Of a stretch of DNA of 64,000 nt, positions 18,381-27,575 are shown piece by piece. The first letter of the stretch is position 1; each line of letters begins with the position of its first letter. The stretch covers positions 1 through 64,000 of the forward strand of contig JABAKE010000021.1 in NCBI GenBank assembly GCA_019779905.1, read 5' to 3'. Below the pieces are notes generated by a model that was given only the letters and a program-made list of their open reading frames with translations, was not told the DNA's origin and ran no database searches. This stretch comes from Modestobacter lapidis. Its GTDB lineage: Bacteria; Actinomycetota; Actinomycetes; Mycobacteriales; Geodermatophilaceae. Both the position numbers and the translations under genes were made by a program.

Positions 18381-18400
18381 TGATTGACACTTCCCAATCA
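18381..18400. promoter_or_regulatory. Candidate operator between regulator and MFS gene
   Basis: TGATTG (18381-18386) and CAATCA (18395-18400) form a 6-bp dyad with 8-base spacer, in an AT-rich island inside a very GC-rich region and between two divergent starts 69 bases apart. Good candidate for the winged-helix regulator; not proven. Confidence 0.5.
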
Positions 18401-18418
18401 CTGGCGCAGGCTCCGCCC

Positions 18419-19690
18419 ATGAGCCCGTCGACCCAGGCGGCGCCGCACGGCACCCGCAGCCTCTGGCGACACCGGGACTTCGGCCAGCTGTGGGCGGCGG
18501 AGACGGTCAGCCAGCTGGGCACCCAGGTCACCCTGCTGGCGCTGCCCGTGCTGGCCGTCACGATGCTGGACGCCACGCCGCTGCAGATGGGCGTGCTGAC
18601 CGCGCTCGAGACGGCTGCGTTCCTGGTCATCGGGCTGCCCGCAGGAGCGTGGGTCGATCGCTGGCGCCGCAAGCGGGTGCTGGTGGCCGCCGACCTCGTC
18701 CGCGCCGTCACGCTGGCCACGCTGCCGCTGGCCTGGGTGATGGACGCGCTCAGCCTGGGGCAGCTCTACGTCGTCGCCGCCGTCACCGGTACGGCCACGG
18801 TGTTCTTCGACGTGGCCTACCAGAGCTATCTGCCCGCGCTGGTCGACGCGGACCAGATCGTCGACGGCAACGGCAAGCTGGAGGCCAGCCGGGCCGTTGC
18901 GCAGGTGGCCGGGCCAGGAATCACCGGGGTCCTGCTGCGGGTGCTGGGGGCTCCGCTGCTGATCGCCGTGGACGCCGCGTCGTTCCTGCTGTCCGCAGCA
19001 TTCCTGGGCGGGATCGGCCGTCCCGACCGGACGCCCGACCGCGCCACGCGCCGGCGGCTGCGCAGCGAGATCGCCGAAGGTCTGGGCTTCGTCGTCCGGC
19101 ACCCGCTGCTGCGCCGGATCGTGGCCTGCACGGGGACGGCGAACCTGTTCGGCACGATCGCCACCACCCTGCTGGTGCTCTTCGCGCTCCGCGGGCTGGG
19201 GCTGACGGCGAGCGTCCTCGGCGTCGTGCTCTCCGCCGGCGCGCTGGGAGGCCTGCTCGGCGCCTGCACCGCCGCCTGGTTCGCGCGGTGGGTGGGCGAG
19301 GGCCGGGCGATCCCGCTGTCGGCCCTGCTGCTGTTCCCCTTCGCCACGCTCATCCCCCTGGCGGCCCTGGGGCCGCCGGTGGCGCTCCTGGTGGTCGGCC
19401 AGTTCGGCGTGAGCTGGGCGATCGTGGCCTACAACGTCACCCAGGTGAGCTTCCGGCAGCGGTTGTGCCCGCCGGCGCTACTGGGCCGGATGAACGCCTC
19501 GGTGCGGTTCCTGGTCTTCGGCACGATCCCCCTGGGCGGGCTGCTCGGCGGGGTGCTGGGCACCTGGCTCGGCGTCGTCCCGGCGCTGTGGGTGGCCGCC
19601 GCGGGGCAGGGGCTGGCCGCGCTGTGGGTGGTGACGAGCCCGCTGCTGGGCATGCGCGACCTACCGGTTGCCGAGCAGCCGGCCGGGTAG
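18419..19690 (+). CDS. MFS transporter (EntS/MFS_3-type exporter)
   Basis: 423 residues with about 11-12 hydrophobic segments. N-terminal opening LWRHRDFGQLWAAETVSQLG is typical of the MFS_3 exporters; the loop motif GAWVDRWRRKRVLVAADL (motif A) follows segment 2. SYLPALVDADQIVDGNGKLE is also characteristic of this group. Likely a drug/proton antiporter; substrate unknown. Divergent from the ArsR-like regulator and probably controlled by it. ATG 18419 is clear. Confidence 0.85.
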   Translation: MSPSTQAAPHGTRSLWRHRDFGQLWAAETVSQLGTQVTLLALPVLAVTMLDATPLQMGVLTALETAAFLVIGLPAGAWVDRWRRKRVLVAADLVRAVTLATLPLAWVMDALSLGQLYVVAAVTGTATVFFDVAYQSYLPALVDADQIVDGNGKLEASRAVAQVAGPGITGVLLRVLGAPLLIAVDAASFLLSAAFLGGIGRPDRTPDRATRRRLRSEIAEGLGFVVRHPLLRRIVACTGTANLFGTIATTLLVLFALRGLGLTASVLGVVLSAGALGGLLGACTAAWFARWVGEGRAIPLSALLLFPFATLIPLAALGPPVALLVVGQFGVSWAIVAYNVTQVSFRQRLCPPALLGRMNASVRFLVFGTIPLGGLLGGVLGTWLGVVPALWVAAAGQGLAALWVVTSPLLGMRDLPVAEQPAG

Positions 19691-19732
19691 GGCCTCCGGG
19701 TAGTTGACCGCTGTCGAGGGGAAGGACCCGAG

Positions 19733-19912
19733 ATGAGCACCACCTCCGGCGAGGAGATCGACGACCCCGGCCGCGACCCGAAGGGCCTCAATCCGCCGCG
19801 CAATCCGCTGGGCGGCACCGACCAGGACACCGGCCGCGGCGAACCGCGCGGTGCCGCCGGCGACGCCCCGGGCGACCACGATGCGTCCTCCGGCGGCGCG
19901 GCCAAGCCCTGA
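19733..19912 (+). CDS. Small acidic, disordered protein, 59 residues
   Basis: ATG at 19733 with GGGGAAGGA seven bases upstream; the frame runs to TGA at 19910-19912. The product is Gly/Asp/Pro-rich with no hydrophobic core (MSTTSGEEIDDPGRDPKG... ends GGAAKP), so probably unstructured. It starts 42 bases after the MFS stop and ends 13 bases before the convergent dapF stop. Third-position GC is high as in real genes here, but compositional bias makes chance possible. No family recognised. Confidence 0.5.
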   Translation: MSTTSGEEIDDPGRDPKGLNPPRNPLGGTDQDTGRGEPRGAAGDAPGDHDASSGGAAKP

Positions 19913-19925
19913 CCGCCGGGCTTCG

Positions 19926-20813
19926 TCAGCCGGCCAGCCACTCCGCCGTCAGGTTGCCGGCACCGACGACGACGGCCGGGCCGCCGAGCACGGTGGTCCG
20001 GCCGTCGAACGCCACGCTGAGCCGGCCGCCCGGCACGTCGACCGCGACGGTGCCGGTGGTCGCGCCGGTGGCGGCCAGCGCCGCGGCGGCCACCGCGCAC
20101 GCGCCGGTACCGCAGGATCGGGTCTCGCCCACACCGCGCTCGTACACGCGCATCCGCACGTGCGGGCCGGCCGGCCGGTCCGGCAGGACGTTGACCACCT
20201 CGACGTTGACCCCTTCGGGAAACATCCCCGGGTCGACGACGGGGAGCTCGGTCAGGTCGACGTCGTCCACCGGCACGTCGGTGAGGCACACCAGGTGCGG
20301 GTTGCCCATCGAGATGCCGGCCCCGCCCAGCCGGCGTCCCCCGACCACGGCCTCGCCGCGGCCCAACTCGCGCGCCGGGCCCATGTCCACCCAGTAGCCG
20401 CCGTCCGGCCGGGCACCGACCCGGCGCGGCCCGCCGCGGGTGCCGACCAGGACACCGGCCTGGGCCGTCGCCGGATCGAGCAGCCCCTCGGCGAGCAGCA
20501 CGTGGAGGAACAGCCGGATGCCGTTGCCGCACATCTCGGCGTACGAGCCGTCGGCGTTGCGGTGGTCCATGAACCAGGCGCACTGCGGCAGCGCCTCGCC
20601 CAGCGCGGCCGGGGCGTCGGGCACGTGCTGGCTGCGCACCACCCGCAGGACGCCGTCGCCGCCGAGGCCGGCCCGCCGGTCGCACAACCGCCGCACCAGC
20701 GCGCCGTCCAGCCGCGACTCCGGCCACACCGTGCCATCGGGATCGGGCAGGACGACGAAGTCGTTCTCCGTGCCGTGCCCCTGCAGCACCCGCGGACCCG
20801 CGCTCTCGCTCAC
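19926..20813 (-). CDS. dapF: Diaminopimelate epimerase
   Basis: 295 residues. Converts LL- to meso-diaminopimelate for lysine and peptidoglycan. The two catalytic cysteines are visible, Cys95 in AEMCGNGIR and Cys234 in TRSCGTGACA, in the two mirror-image halves of the fold. Other conserved pieces: GHGTENDFVVLPD, ISMGNPHLVCL, RVYERGVGETRSC. GTG start at 20813 overlaps the miaA stop (GTGA), placing it last in the LigB-like/miaA/dapF operon. Confidence 0.97.
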   Translation of the reverse strand: MSESAGPRVLQGHGTENDFVVLPDPDGTVWPESRLDGALVRRLCDRRAGLGGDGVLRVVRSQHVPDAPAALGEALPQCAWFMDHRNADGSYAEMCGNGIRLFLHVLLAEGLLDPATAQAGVLVGTRGGPRRVGARPDGGYWVDMGPARELGRGEAVVGGRRLGGAGISMGNPHLVCLTDVPVDDVDLTELPVVDPGMFPEGVNVEVVNVLPDRPAGPHVRMRVYERGVGETRSCGTGACAVAAAALAATGATTGTVAVDVPGGRLSVAFDGRTTVLGGPAVVVGAGNLTAEWLAG

Positions 20814-21781
20814 CCCTCGATCCTACGGTCGGCCGGCGTGGCGGCCCGGGCGGCGAGGAGGTCGAGCACCCGGGGCAGCAGGTCCGGTCGCGCCGCGTCG
20901 AACCAGGTGGTGCCGGCGTCCCGGCGGAACCAGGAGCGCTGCCGCCGGACGAAGCGCCGGGTCGAGACGACCGTCCGCTCCCGGGCCTCGGCCGCAGTCA
21001 GCGTCCCGTCGAACTGCTGCAGCACCTGGGCGTAGCCCAGCGCCCGGGAGGCGGTGGGCCCCGCGCGCAGCCCGGCGGCGTCCAGCGCGGCCACCTCGTC
21101 GACGAAACCGGCGGCCCACATGCGGTCCACCCGCAGCGCGACCCGCTCGTCGAGCGCGGCCACGGCCCGGTCCAACCCCACCGTGACCGCCGGGTAGTGG
21201 GGTCGCGGGTCGGGCATCCGGGCAGCGAACGGCCGGCCGGTCAGCTCGACGACCTCCAGCGCCCGGACCAGCCGCCGGCCGTTGCTGGGCAGGATCGCCG
21301 CGGCGGCCGCGGGGTCGAGGACGGCGAGGCGGCCGTGCAGCGCCGCGGCCCCGCCGTCGGCCAGCTCGGCCTCCAGCCGGGCCCGCACCGCTGGGTCGGT
21401 GCCGGGGAAGTCGAGCTCGTCGAGGACCGCGCGGACGTAGAGCCCCGAGCCGCCGACCAGCAGCGGCACCACCCCGGCGGCCCGGAGACGGTCGATCTCG
21501 GCCCGGGCGCGCCGCCGGTACTCGGCCACCGACGCGGGCTCCCGCACGTCCCAGAGGTCGAGCAGATGGTGCGGCACCCCGCCCCGCTCGTGCAGGTCGG
21601 GCTTCGCCGTCCCGATGTCCATGCCGCGGTAGAGCTGCATGGAGTCGGCATTGACCACCTCGCCACCGAGCCGGGAGGCGAGGGCGACGGCCAGGGCGGT
21701 CTTGCCGGTCGCGGTCGGGCCCACGACGGCGACCACCGGCAGCGCGGCGCCGTCGGTGCGGCGCGGCCGGACGCCGGTCAC
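20810..21781 (-). CDS. miaA: tRNA dimethylallyltransferase
   Basis: About 323 residues. Adds the dimethylallyl group to A37 of tRNAs reading UNN codons; MiaB (25168) then methylthiolates it. P-loop GPTATGKT, then VVNADSMQLYRGMDIGTAKP, VVPLLVGGSGLYVRAVLDEL and C-terminal VVSTRRFVRRQRSWFRRD (tRNA-binding). Start: GTG 21781 forms a GTGA overlap with the upstream stop like its neighbours; ATG 21793, four codons earlier, is also possible. Middle gene of a three-gene operon. Confidence 0.96.
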   Translation of the reverse strand: MTGVRPRRTDGAALPVVAVVGPTATGKTALAVALASRLGGEVVNADSMQLYRGMDIGTAKPDLHERGGVPHHLLDLWDVREPASVAEYRRRARAEIDRLRAAGVVPLLVGGSGLYVRAVLDELDFPGTDPAVRARLEAELADGGAAALHGRLAVLDPAAAAAILPSNGRRLVRALEVVELTGRPFAARMPDPRPHYPAVTVGLDRAVAALDERVALRVDRMWAAGFVDEVAALDAAGLRAGPTASRALGYAQVLQQFDGTLTAAEARERTVVSTRRFVRRQRSWFRRDAGTTWFDAARPDLLPRVLDLLAARAATPADRRIEG

Positions 21782-22494
21782 GGCAGGTGCCATTCGGCGA
21801 CGAGGTAGCCCACCCCGAACGGGGCGTCGTCGTACCGCAGCCCGGCGACCACCGGGCGGCCGCCCAGCGCCGCACCGACCGCCCGCCACACGGGCACCCC
21901 CGCCGCGAGCAGGTGCTCCCCCTCCTGCGGGTCGAGCGCGGCCAGCGCCGCGGCGTCGCCTCCGGCCAGCGCCGCGGCCACGGTGGCGTCGAACCCGGCT
22001 GCGGCCGGGTCGAGGTGTCCGGGCGCCTTGTCACTGCGCCGGGCCGATCCCTCGCCCATCGCCAGGACCCCGACCGACGCGGGCAGCTCCGCCAGGACCG
22101 GAGCCAGGCCGTCGGGGCCGACGCCCAGGCGCGGGCCGATGTGGCCGGCGTGATCCAGCAGCCAGGCGCCGACGGTGTGCGCCAGGGGCAGCCGCTGCCC
22201 GCCCGGCCGGGCCCGGCCGGCGAAGGGCACCTCCAGGTCGATGCCGTACCCGCGCAGGTCCCCGGCGTCCCCGGGGCCGAACCGCAGCGCCCGTGCGCCG
22301 GTCGCCGCGCGGCCGGCTCCGCCGACGCCGACCACCACCAGCACGTCGGGCCGCTCCGCCAGCACGGACTCCACCGCCAGGAGCACCGCGGCCCGCAATG
22401 CGGAGGCCGCGGACGTCGCCGTGCCGCCCACGGCGGGCAGCAGCAACGGCGGAGAAGGGCAGAAGGCCACGGTCACCGGGGCAGCAGAGCTCAC
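21778..22494 (-). CDS. LigB-like (class III extradiol dioxygenase B-fold) conserved protein
   Basis: 238 residues. The pattern VAFCPSPPLLLPAVGG ... DVLVVVGVGG ... GVLAMGEGSARRSDKAPGHL matches the actinobacterial protein beside miaA (Rv2728c type), which shares the LigB fold. The catalytic metal His residues of true ring-cleaving dioxygenases are not obvious, so enzyme activity is doubtful. GTG 22494 start; divergent from the DUF349 gene and followed by miaA with overlapping codons, so it is the first gene of the miaA-dapF operon. Confidence 0.75.
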   Translation of the reverse strand: MSSAAPVTVAFCPSPPLLLPAVGGTATSAASALRAAVLLAVESVLAERPDVLVVVGVGGAGRAATGARALRFGPGDAGDLRGYGIDLEVPFAGRARPGGQRLPLAHTVGAWLLDHAGHIGPRLGVGPDGLAPVLAELPASVGVLAMGEGSARRSDKAPGHLDPAAAGFDATVAAALAGGDAAALAALDPQEGEHLLAAGVPVWRAVGAALGGRPVVAGLRYDDAPFGVGYLVAEWHLP

Positions 22495-22535
22495 GCCAGG
22501 GAGTGTCGCGGATGGATCGTGGGAGACTCCGTCGC

Positions 22536-24389
22536 GTGTCGAGCACGGAGAACACCGGAGACCAGACGCCGCAGTCCCCTTCCTCCCCGGAGGAGACGCT
22601 GCAGGCGTCCCAGGACCCTGCGCTGACCGCGGATGCGACGGGCGGCGCAGCAGCCCCGGAAGAGGGCGCGACGCCGGAGGTCGCGGAGCCCGCAGCGGGC
22701 GAGTCCGCGGTGGGAACCCCGGACGCGGGAACGCCCGTCGCGGCCGACCCGGCCGACGCCGCGCCCGCCGCACCGACGGCCGGCACACCCGTCGCGGACG
22801 AGGCCGCCGGCCTCGCCGCCGCAGCCGCCGCCGGTGACCTCGGCACTCCCCCGGCGGACGCGCCGGCCGGCGACGAGCAGTCCACCGGCGCGCTCGCCGC
22901 CGCGGCGGCGGCCGGTGACCTCGCCGCCGCGCCCGCCGCCCCCTCGCCCGAGGTCACCCCCGCACCGGCCGCTGCCGCGGCTCCCGAGGCGCTCACCGAC
23001 TCGGTTCCGCAGTCGGTCGGCGAACTCCCCGCCGTCCCGGTGTCCGGGCCGCCCGTGCCGCGGCCGCCGGTTCCGCACGCCCCCGTTCCGCACGCCCCCG
23101 TTCCGCACGCGCCCGTCCCGCACGCGCCGGCCGAGGGCGACGCCACCGCGGTCGAGGCGCCGCCCGCGGCGCCGGCCTCCGACCCGACCCAGTGGGGCCG
23201 GGTCGACGAGGAGGGCACCGTCTTCGTCCGCACCGCCGACGGCGAGCGGGCGGTCGGTTCGTGGCAGGCCGGCGAGCCGGCCGAGGGCCTGGCGCACTAC
23301 GGCCGCCGCTTCGACGACCTCGCCACGGAGGTGTCGCTGCTGGAAGCCCGGCTCGCCGCCCACACCGGCAACCCGGGCGAGATCAAGTCCAAGGCCCAGG
23401 CGCTGGCCGACACCGTCCCGGCGGCCACCGCCGTTGGCGACCTCGACGGCCTGGCCGCCCGCGCCCGGGCGATGGTCAGCACCGCTGACGCCGCGCTCGC
23501 CGAGAGCCGCGCCGAGAAGGCCGCCGCCCGCGCGGCCCAGGTGCAGCGCAAGGAGGCCCTCGCGGCCGAGGCCGAGCAGATCGCCGCGGACTCCACGCAG
23601 TGGAAGGCCGCCGGCGACCGGCTCAAGGCGATCGTCGAGGAGTGGAAGACGATCAGGGGCATCGACCGCAAGACCGACGACGCGCTCTGGCAGCGCTTCG
23701 CCGCGGCGCGGGATGCCTTCGGCCGGCGTCGCGGGGCGCACTTCGCCACCCTCGACGCGCAGCGCGCGGAGTCCCGCGCGGCCAAGACCGAGCTGATCAC
23801 CGAGGCCGAGCGGCTGTCCACCTCCACCGAGTGGGGTCCGACCAGCGCCGCGATGCGGTCGCTGATGGACCGCTGGAAGGCCGTGCCGCGCACCGGCCGG
23901 GACACCGACGACGACCTCTGGAAGCGCTTCCGGGGCGCCCAGGACGTCTTCTTCGCCGCCCGCACCGCCAACGACCAGGCCCGCTCCAGCGAGGAGGTCG
24001 CCAACCAGCAGCAGAAGGAGGAGCTGCTGGCCGAGGCGGAGAAGCTCGACCCGTCGAAGGACCTCCGCGGGGCGCAGCACGCGCTGCGCAAGATCCAGGA
24101 GCGCTACGACGCGATCGGGCACGTGCCGCGCGGCGTGATGCGTGACCTGGAGGACCGCATGCGGGCCGTCGAGCAGAAGGTCCGCGGCGCCGTGGACTCC
24201 TCGCGTCCCCGCACGGAGCCGGAGAACCCGCTGCTGACCTCGATGCGCGCGGCGGTGACCAAGGCCGAGGAGCAGCTGGCCAAGGCCGAGGCAGCCGGCA
24301 ACGCGAAGCGGGTCAGCGAGGCCCAGGACGCCCTGACCACCCGCCGCGAGTGGCTGGCCGAGGCCGAGAAGGCCGCCGGCCGCCGCTGA
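22536..24389 (+). CDS. DUF349-domain protein with long disordered N-terminus
   Basis: 617 residues. Residues 1 to about 205 are Ala/Pro/Glu/Gly-rich and contain four exact copies of the pentamer VPHAP. The rest is highly charged helical sequence with DUF349 repeats (DSTQWKAAGDRLKAIVEEWK, STEWGPTSAAMRSLMDRWKA, LDPSKDLRGAQHALRKIQER), each with conserved Trp. A C-terminal coiled coil ends in EWLAEAEKAAGRR. DUF349 proteins sit next to miaA/miaB in actinobacteria (Rv2731 type); role not established. GTG 22536 is preferred; ATG 22512 with a GGGAG site is also possible. Confidence 0.85.
   Translation: MSSTENTGDQTPQSPSSPEETLQASQDPALTADATGGAAAPEEGATPEVAEPAAGESAVGTPDAGTPVAADPADAAPAAPTAGTPVADEAAGLAAAAAAGDLGTPPADAPAGDEQSTGALAAAAAAGDLAAAPAAPSPEVTPAPAAAAAPEALTDSVPQSVGELPAVPVSGPPVPRPPVPHAPVPHAPVPHAPVPHAPAEGDATAVEAPPAAPASDPTQWGRVDEEGTVFVRTADGERAVGSWQAGEPAEGLAHYGRRFDDLATEVSLLEARLAAHTGNPGEIKSKAQALADTVPAATAVGDLDGLAARARAMVSTADAALAESRAEKAAARAAQVQRKEALAAEAEQIAADSTQWKAAGDRLKAIVEEWKTIRGIDRKTDDALWQRFAAARDAFGRRRGAHFATLDAQRAESRAAKTELITEAERLSTSTEWGPTSAAMRSLMDRWKAVPRTGRDTDDDLWKRFRGAQDVFFAARTANDQARSSEEVANQQQKEELLAEAEKLDPSKDLRGAQHALRKIQERYDAIGHVPRGVMRDLEDRMRAVEQKVRGAVDSSRPRTEPENPLLTSMRAAVTKAEEQLAKAEAAGNAKRVSEAQDALTTRREWLAEAEKAAGRR
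23070..23129 (+). repeat. Four 15-bp coding tandem repeats
   Basis: Units GTTCCGCACGCCCCC at 23070 and 23085, then variants at 23100 and 23115, encode VPHAP four times in the disordered part of the DUF349 protein. Prone to copy-number change by slippage. Confidence 0.9.
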
Positions 24390-24402
24390 CGGAGCGCCCG
24401 CC

Positions 24403-25101
24403 ATGACCACCTACGTGCTGGTGCACGGTGCGTGGAGCGGCGCCCACGGGTTCCGTCGTGTCCGGCCGCTGCTGCAGGCGGCCGGGCACCAGGTGTACAC
24501 GCCCAGCCTCACCGGGATCGGGGAGCGGGCGCACCTCGCCAGCCCGCAGGTGACGCTCCGGACGCACGTGCAGGACGTCGTCGGGCAGGTGCTGTTCGAG
24601 GACCTGCGGAACGTCGTCCTGGTCGGGTTCTCCTACGGCGGCATGGTCGTCACCGGGGCACTGGAACACCTCGCCGACCGGGTTCGGCACCTGCTCTACC
24701 TGGACGCCTTCGTGCCCGATGCCGGACAGTCGCTGTACGACCTCACCGGTCAGCCCGTCCCGGCGCCGGCTGTGGACGGCAGCTGGCTGGTCCCGCCGCC
24801 GGACCGGGAGTTCGAGGACCCGACGGTCGCCGCGTTCGCCGTCCCCCGGCGTACCCCGCACCCGATCGGCTGCTTCACCGAGCCGGTCCGGCTGCTCCGG
24901 CCGCTGGAGGACGCCCCGTTCACTCGCACATACGTGCGGGCCACCGCCGGTGCCGGAGGCCCCGCGGTCGGGGCGTTCCAGGCCGCGGCCGCCCGGGCGC
25001 GCGCGTCCGACGCGTGGCGGTACCGGGAGATCGCGACCACGCACATGGTCCCGGAGAACCGGCCCGAGGAGCTCACCGAGCTGCTGCTCGAGCTTTCCTG
25101 A
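24403..25101 (+). CDS. Alpha/beta hydrolase
   Basis: 232 residues. Opens YVLVHGAWSGAHGFRRVRPL (oxyanion HG motif), has the nucleophile elbow GFSYGG (Ser about 70), an acidic residue in LLYLDAFVPD, and a late His in TTHMVPENRPEE. This is the pattern of the AB_hydrolase_6 / salicylate esterase-like group; substrate unknown. ATG 24403 follows the DUF349 stop by 13 bases with GGAGCG upstream, so they may be co-transcribed. Converges on miaB. Confidence 0.85.
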   Translation: MTTYVLVHGAWSGAHGFRRVRPLLQAAGHQVYTPSLTGIGERAHLASPQVTLRTHVQDVVGQVLFEDLRNVVLVGFSYGGMVVTGALEHLADRVRHLLYLDAFVPDAGQSLYDLTGQPVPAPAVDGSWLVPPPDREFEDPTVAAFAVPRRTPHPIGCFTEPVRLLRPLEDAPFTRTYVRATAGAGGPAVGAFQAAAARARASDAWRYREIATTHMVPENRPEELTELLLELS

Positions 25102-25109
25102 GCCGACCC

Positions 25110-25166
25110 GGCCCCCTCCCGGGCACCGCCCCGAGCCGGCGAGGGGCGGGGAGGAGGGGGTCCTTC
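25110..25166 (-). repeat. Dispersed GC-rich repeat, family A, copy 1
   Basis: Plus-strand text runs from GGCCCC through CCGAGCCGGCGAGGGGCGGG to GGGGGTCCTTC and abuts the miaB stop (25168). Closely related to the copy at 51259-51316 and the core of copies at 43241-43338 and 54564-54622. Always just downstream of a minus-strand stop; may act as terminator or 3' end stabiliser. Confidence 0.7.
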
Positions 25167-25167
25167 C

Positions 25168-26619
25168 TCAGGCCGGGACGCCGATGCGCGGCATGCCGAG
25201 CAGCACGCCAGGTGTCGTCGGGCGGGTGCCGGCCTCGCCGGCGTCGCCGGCCCGGGTGCGCCGGTGCGAGAGCAGCGGGCCGTCGGCCACCAGGTGGTGC
25301 GGCGCGGCCTGCGTGACCACCGTCTCGACGACGTCGCCGGGGCGGACGCCGGAGGCCCCGCCGTCCCCGCCCGGCCGGAAGTGCACCAGCCGGCCGTCCC
25401 GGGACCGGCCGGACAGCCGGCCGGTCGCGGCATCCTTGCTGCCCTCCCCCGCGGCGACGAGCAGCTCGACCGTGCGCCCGACCTGCGCCCGGTTCTCCGA
25501 CCAGCCGATCTCCTCCTGCAGCGCGGCCAGCCGCAGGTAGCGCTCCTGCACGACCTCCTTGGGCAGCTGGCCGTCCATCTCGGCGGCCGGCGTCCCGGGA
25601 CGCTTGGAGTACTGGAACGTGTAGGCGCCGGCGAACCGGGCCTGCGCGACGACGTCCAGGGTGGCCTGGAAGTCGGCCTCGGTCTCCCCGGGGAAGCCGA
25701 CGATGACGTCGGTGGTGATCGCCGCGTGCGGCATGGCGCCGCGTACCCGGTCGATGATCCCCAGGTAACGCTCCTGCCGGTACGCGCGGCGCATCCGGCG
25801 CAGGACGTCGTCGGAGCCCGACTGCAGCGGCATGTGCAGCTGCGGGCAGACCGCCGGCGTCTCGGCCATGGCGGTGATGACGTCGTCGGTGAAGCTCGCC
25901 GGGTGCGGGCTGGTGAACCGGATGCGCTCCAGCCCCTCGATCCGGCCGGTGGCGCGCAGCAGGTCGGCGAAGGCGCCGCGGTCGCCGAACTCCACGCCGT
26001 AGCTGTTCACGTTCTGCCCGAGCAGGGTCACCTCGAGCACGCCCTGGTCGACCAGCGCCTGCACCTCGGCCAGCACGTCACCGGGACGGCGGTCCTTCTC
26101 CGTGCCGCGCAGCGCCGGGACGATGCAGAACGTGCAGGTGTTGTTGCAGCCGACGCTGATCGACACCCAGCCGGCGTAGGCGGAGTCGCGCTTGGCCGGC
26201 AGGCTGGACGGGAAGACTTCCAGGGCCTCGACGATCTCCACCTGCGCCTCGGCGTTGTGCCGGGCGCGCTCCAGCAGGGCCGGCAGCGAGCCGACGTTGT
26301 GGGTGCCGAAGACGACGTCCACCCAGGGTGCGCGGCGGACGATCTCGCTGCGGTCCTTCTGGGCCAGGCAGCCACCGACGGCGATCTGCATGCCGGGGCG
26401 GGCGTCCTTCACCGGCCGCAGGTGCCCGAGGTTGCCGTAGAGGCGGTTGTCGGCGTTCTCCCGCACCGCGCAGGTGTTCAGGACGACGACGTCGGCGTCG
26501 TCGCCCTCGACGGCGGCGCGGTACCCCGCTGCCTCGAGCAACCCGGCCAGCCGCTCGGAGTCGTGCACGTTCATCTGACAGCCGTAGGTGCGCACCCGGT
26601 ACGTCTTGCCCTGTTCCAC
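25168..26619 (-). CDS. miaB: tRNA-2-methylthio-N6-dimethylallyladenosine synthase
   Basis: 483 residues. Radical-SAM methylthiotransferase acting on i6A37 of tRNA made by MiaA. N-terminal UPF0004 domain with cluster Cys in [22 protein letters not shown] and VGGCLAQKD; the radical SAM motif CNNTCTFC at the core; C-terminal TRAM domain ([13 protein letters not shown] ... [13 protein letters not shown]). About 35 extra residues follow the TRAM domain. GTG 26619 (VEQGKTYRV) gives the standard N-terminus. Monocistronic, divergent from gluABCD. Confidence 0.96.
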   Translation of the reverse strand: MEQGKTYRVRTYGCQMNVHDSERLAGLLEAAGYRAAVEGDDADVVVLNTCAVRENADNRLYGNLGHLRPVKDARPGMQIAVGGCLAQKDRSEIVRRAPWVDVVFGTHNVGSLPALLERARHNAEAQVEIVEALEVFPSSLPAKRDSAYAGWVSISVGCNNTCTFCIVPALRGTEKDRRPGDVLAEVQALVDQGVLEVTLLGQNVNSYGVEFGDRGAFADLLRATGRIEGLERIRFTSPHPASFTDDVITAMAETPAVCPQLHMPLQSGSDDVLRRMRRAYRQERYLGIIDRVRGAMPHAAITTDVIVGFPGETEADFQATLDVVAQARFAGAYTFQYSKRPGTPAAEMDGQLPKEVVQERYLRLAALQEEIGWSENRAQVGRTVELLVAAGEGSKDAATGRLSGRSRDGRLVHFRPGGDGGASGVRPGDVVETVVTQAAPHHLVADGPLLSHRRTRAGDAGEAGTRPTTPGVLLGMPRIGVPA

Positions 26620-26778
26620 ATGGCGATCGTACGGACGCCGCAGCCCCCTCCTGCCATTCCTGCCCTCCGGGACCACCGGGCGTGATCAGGGCGACAGCAG
26701 GCCGCGGACCTGACGACCGGCCGGCGGCTTCGTTACAGCTTCGTGATCGCACGGCGACCAACCTGGTGTGCGCGCCGC

Positions 26779-26784
26779 CTAGGG
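26779..26784 (+). promoter_or_regulatory. -10 element (TAGGGT) for a leaderless gluA transcript
   Basis: TAGGGT ends nine bases before the gluA GTG at 26794, with no Shine-Dalgarno. This is the usual layout of leaderless actinobacterial transcripts (TANNNT 7-9 bases before the start). No clear -35 is visible. Confidence 0.45.
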
Positions 26785-26793
26785 TCACCCACC

Positions 26794-27549
26794 GTGACCG
26801 AACGTCCGACCGGAGAGCCTCTCGTCCGCCTGTCCGGCGTCAACAAGTGGTTCGGCGATCTCCACGTGCTGCAGGACATCGACCTGACCATCGACCGTGG
26901 CGAGGTGGTCGTCGTCATCGGGCCGTCGGGGTCGGGCAAGTCGACGCTGTGCCGCACGATCAACCGCCTGGAGTCCATCGGGTCCGGTGAGATCACCATC
27001 GACGGCGTGCGGCTGCCCGAGGAGGGCAAGGAGCTGGCCCGGCTGCGCAGCGACGTCGGCATGGTGTTCCAGAGCTTCAACCTCTTCGCGCACAAGACGG
27101 TGCTGGACAACGTCACCCTCGGGCCGATCAAGGTCCGCAAGCAGTCGAAGGCCGACGCGGAGAAGCGCGCCCGGGAGCTGCTCGACCGGGTGGGGGTCAG
27201 CGCGCAGGCCGACAAGGTGCCCGCCCAGCTGTCCGGTGGCCAGCAGCAGCGGGTGGCGATCGCCCGTGCCCTGGCCATGGACCCGAAGGTCATGCTCTTC
27301 GACGAGCCGACCTCCGCCCTCGACCCGGAGATGATCAACGAGGTCCTCGAGGTGATGGTCGGGCTGGCCCAGGAGGGGATGACCATGATCGTGGTCACCC
27401 ACGAGATGGGCTTCGCCCGCCGGGCGGCCAACCGCGTGGTCTTCATGGACGGCGGCCGGATCCTCGAGTCCGCCGACCCGGAGACCTTCTTCACCGACCC
27501 GAGCTCCGACCGGGCCAAGGACTTCCTCTCCAAGATCCTCAACCACTGA
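26794..27549 (+). CDS. gluA: Glutamate ABC transporter, ATP-binding protein
   Basis: 251 residues. Walker [10 protein letters not shown]-loop [17 protein letters not shown], signature LSGGQQQR, Walker [16 protein letters not shown], and switch His in [10 protein letters not shown]. This is the polar amino-acid (GlnQ/GltL-like) subclass. First gene of gluABCD, known for glutamate uptake in corynebacteria. GTG 26794 is adopted; a TAGGGT box nine bases upstream suggests a leaderless mRNA. gluB starts 26 bases after its stop. Confidence 0.92.
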   Translation: MTERPTGEPLVRLSGVNKWFGDLHVLQDIDLTIDRGEVVVVIGPSGSGKSTLCRTINRLESIGSGEITIDGVRLPEEGKELARLRSDVGMVFQSFNLFAHKTVLDNVTLGPIKVRKQSKADAEKRARELLDRVGVSAQADKVPAQLSGGQQQRVAIARALAMDPKVMLFDEPTSALDPEMINEVLEVMVGLAQEGMTMIVVTHEMGFARRAANRVVFMDGGRILESADPETFFTDPSSDRAKDFLSKILNH

Positions 27550-27575
27550 CCCAGCAGAGAACTGAGAGGACACCC

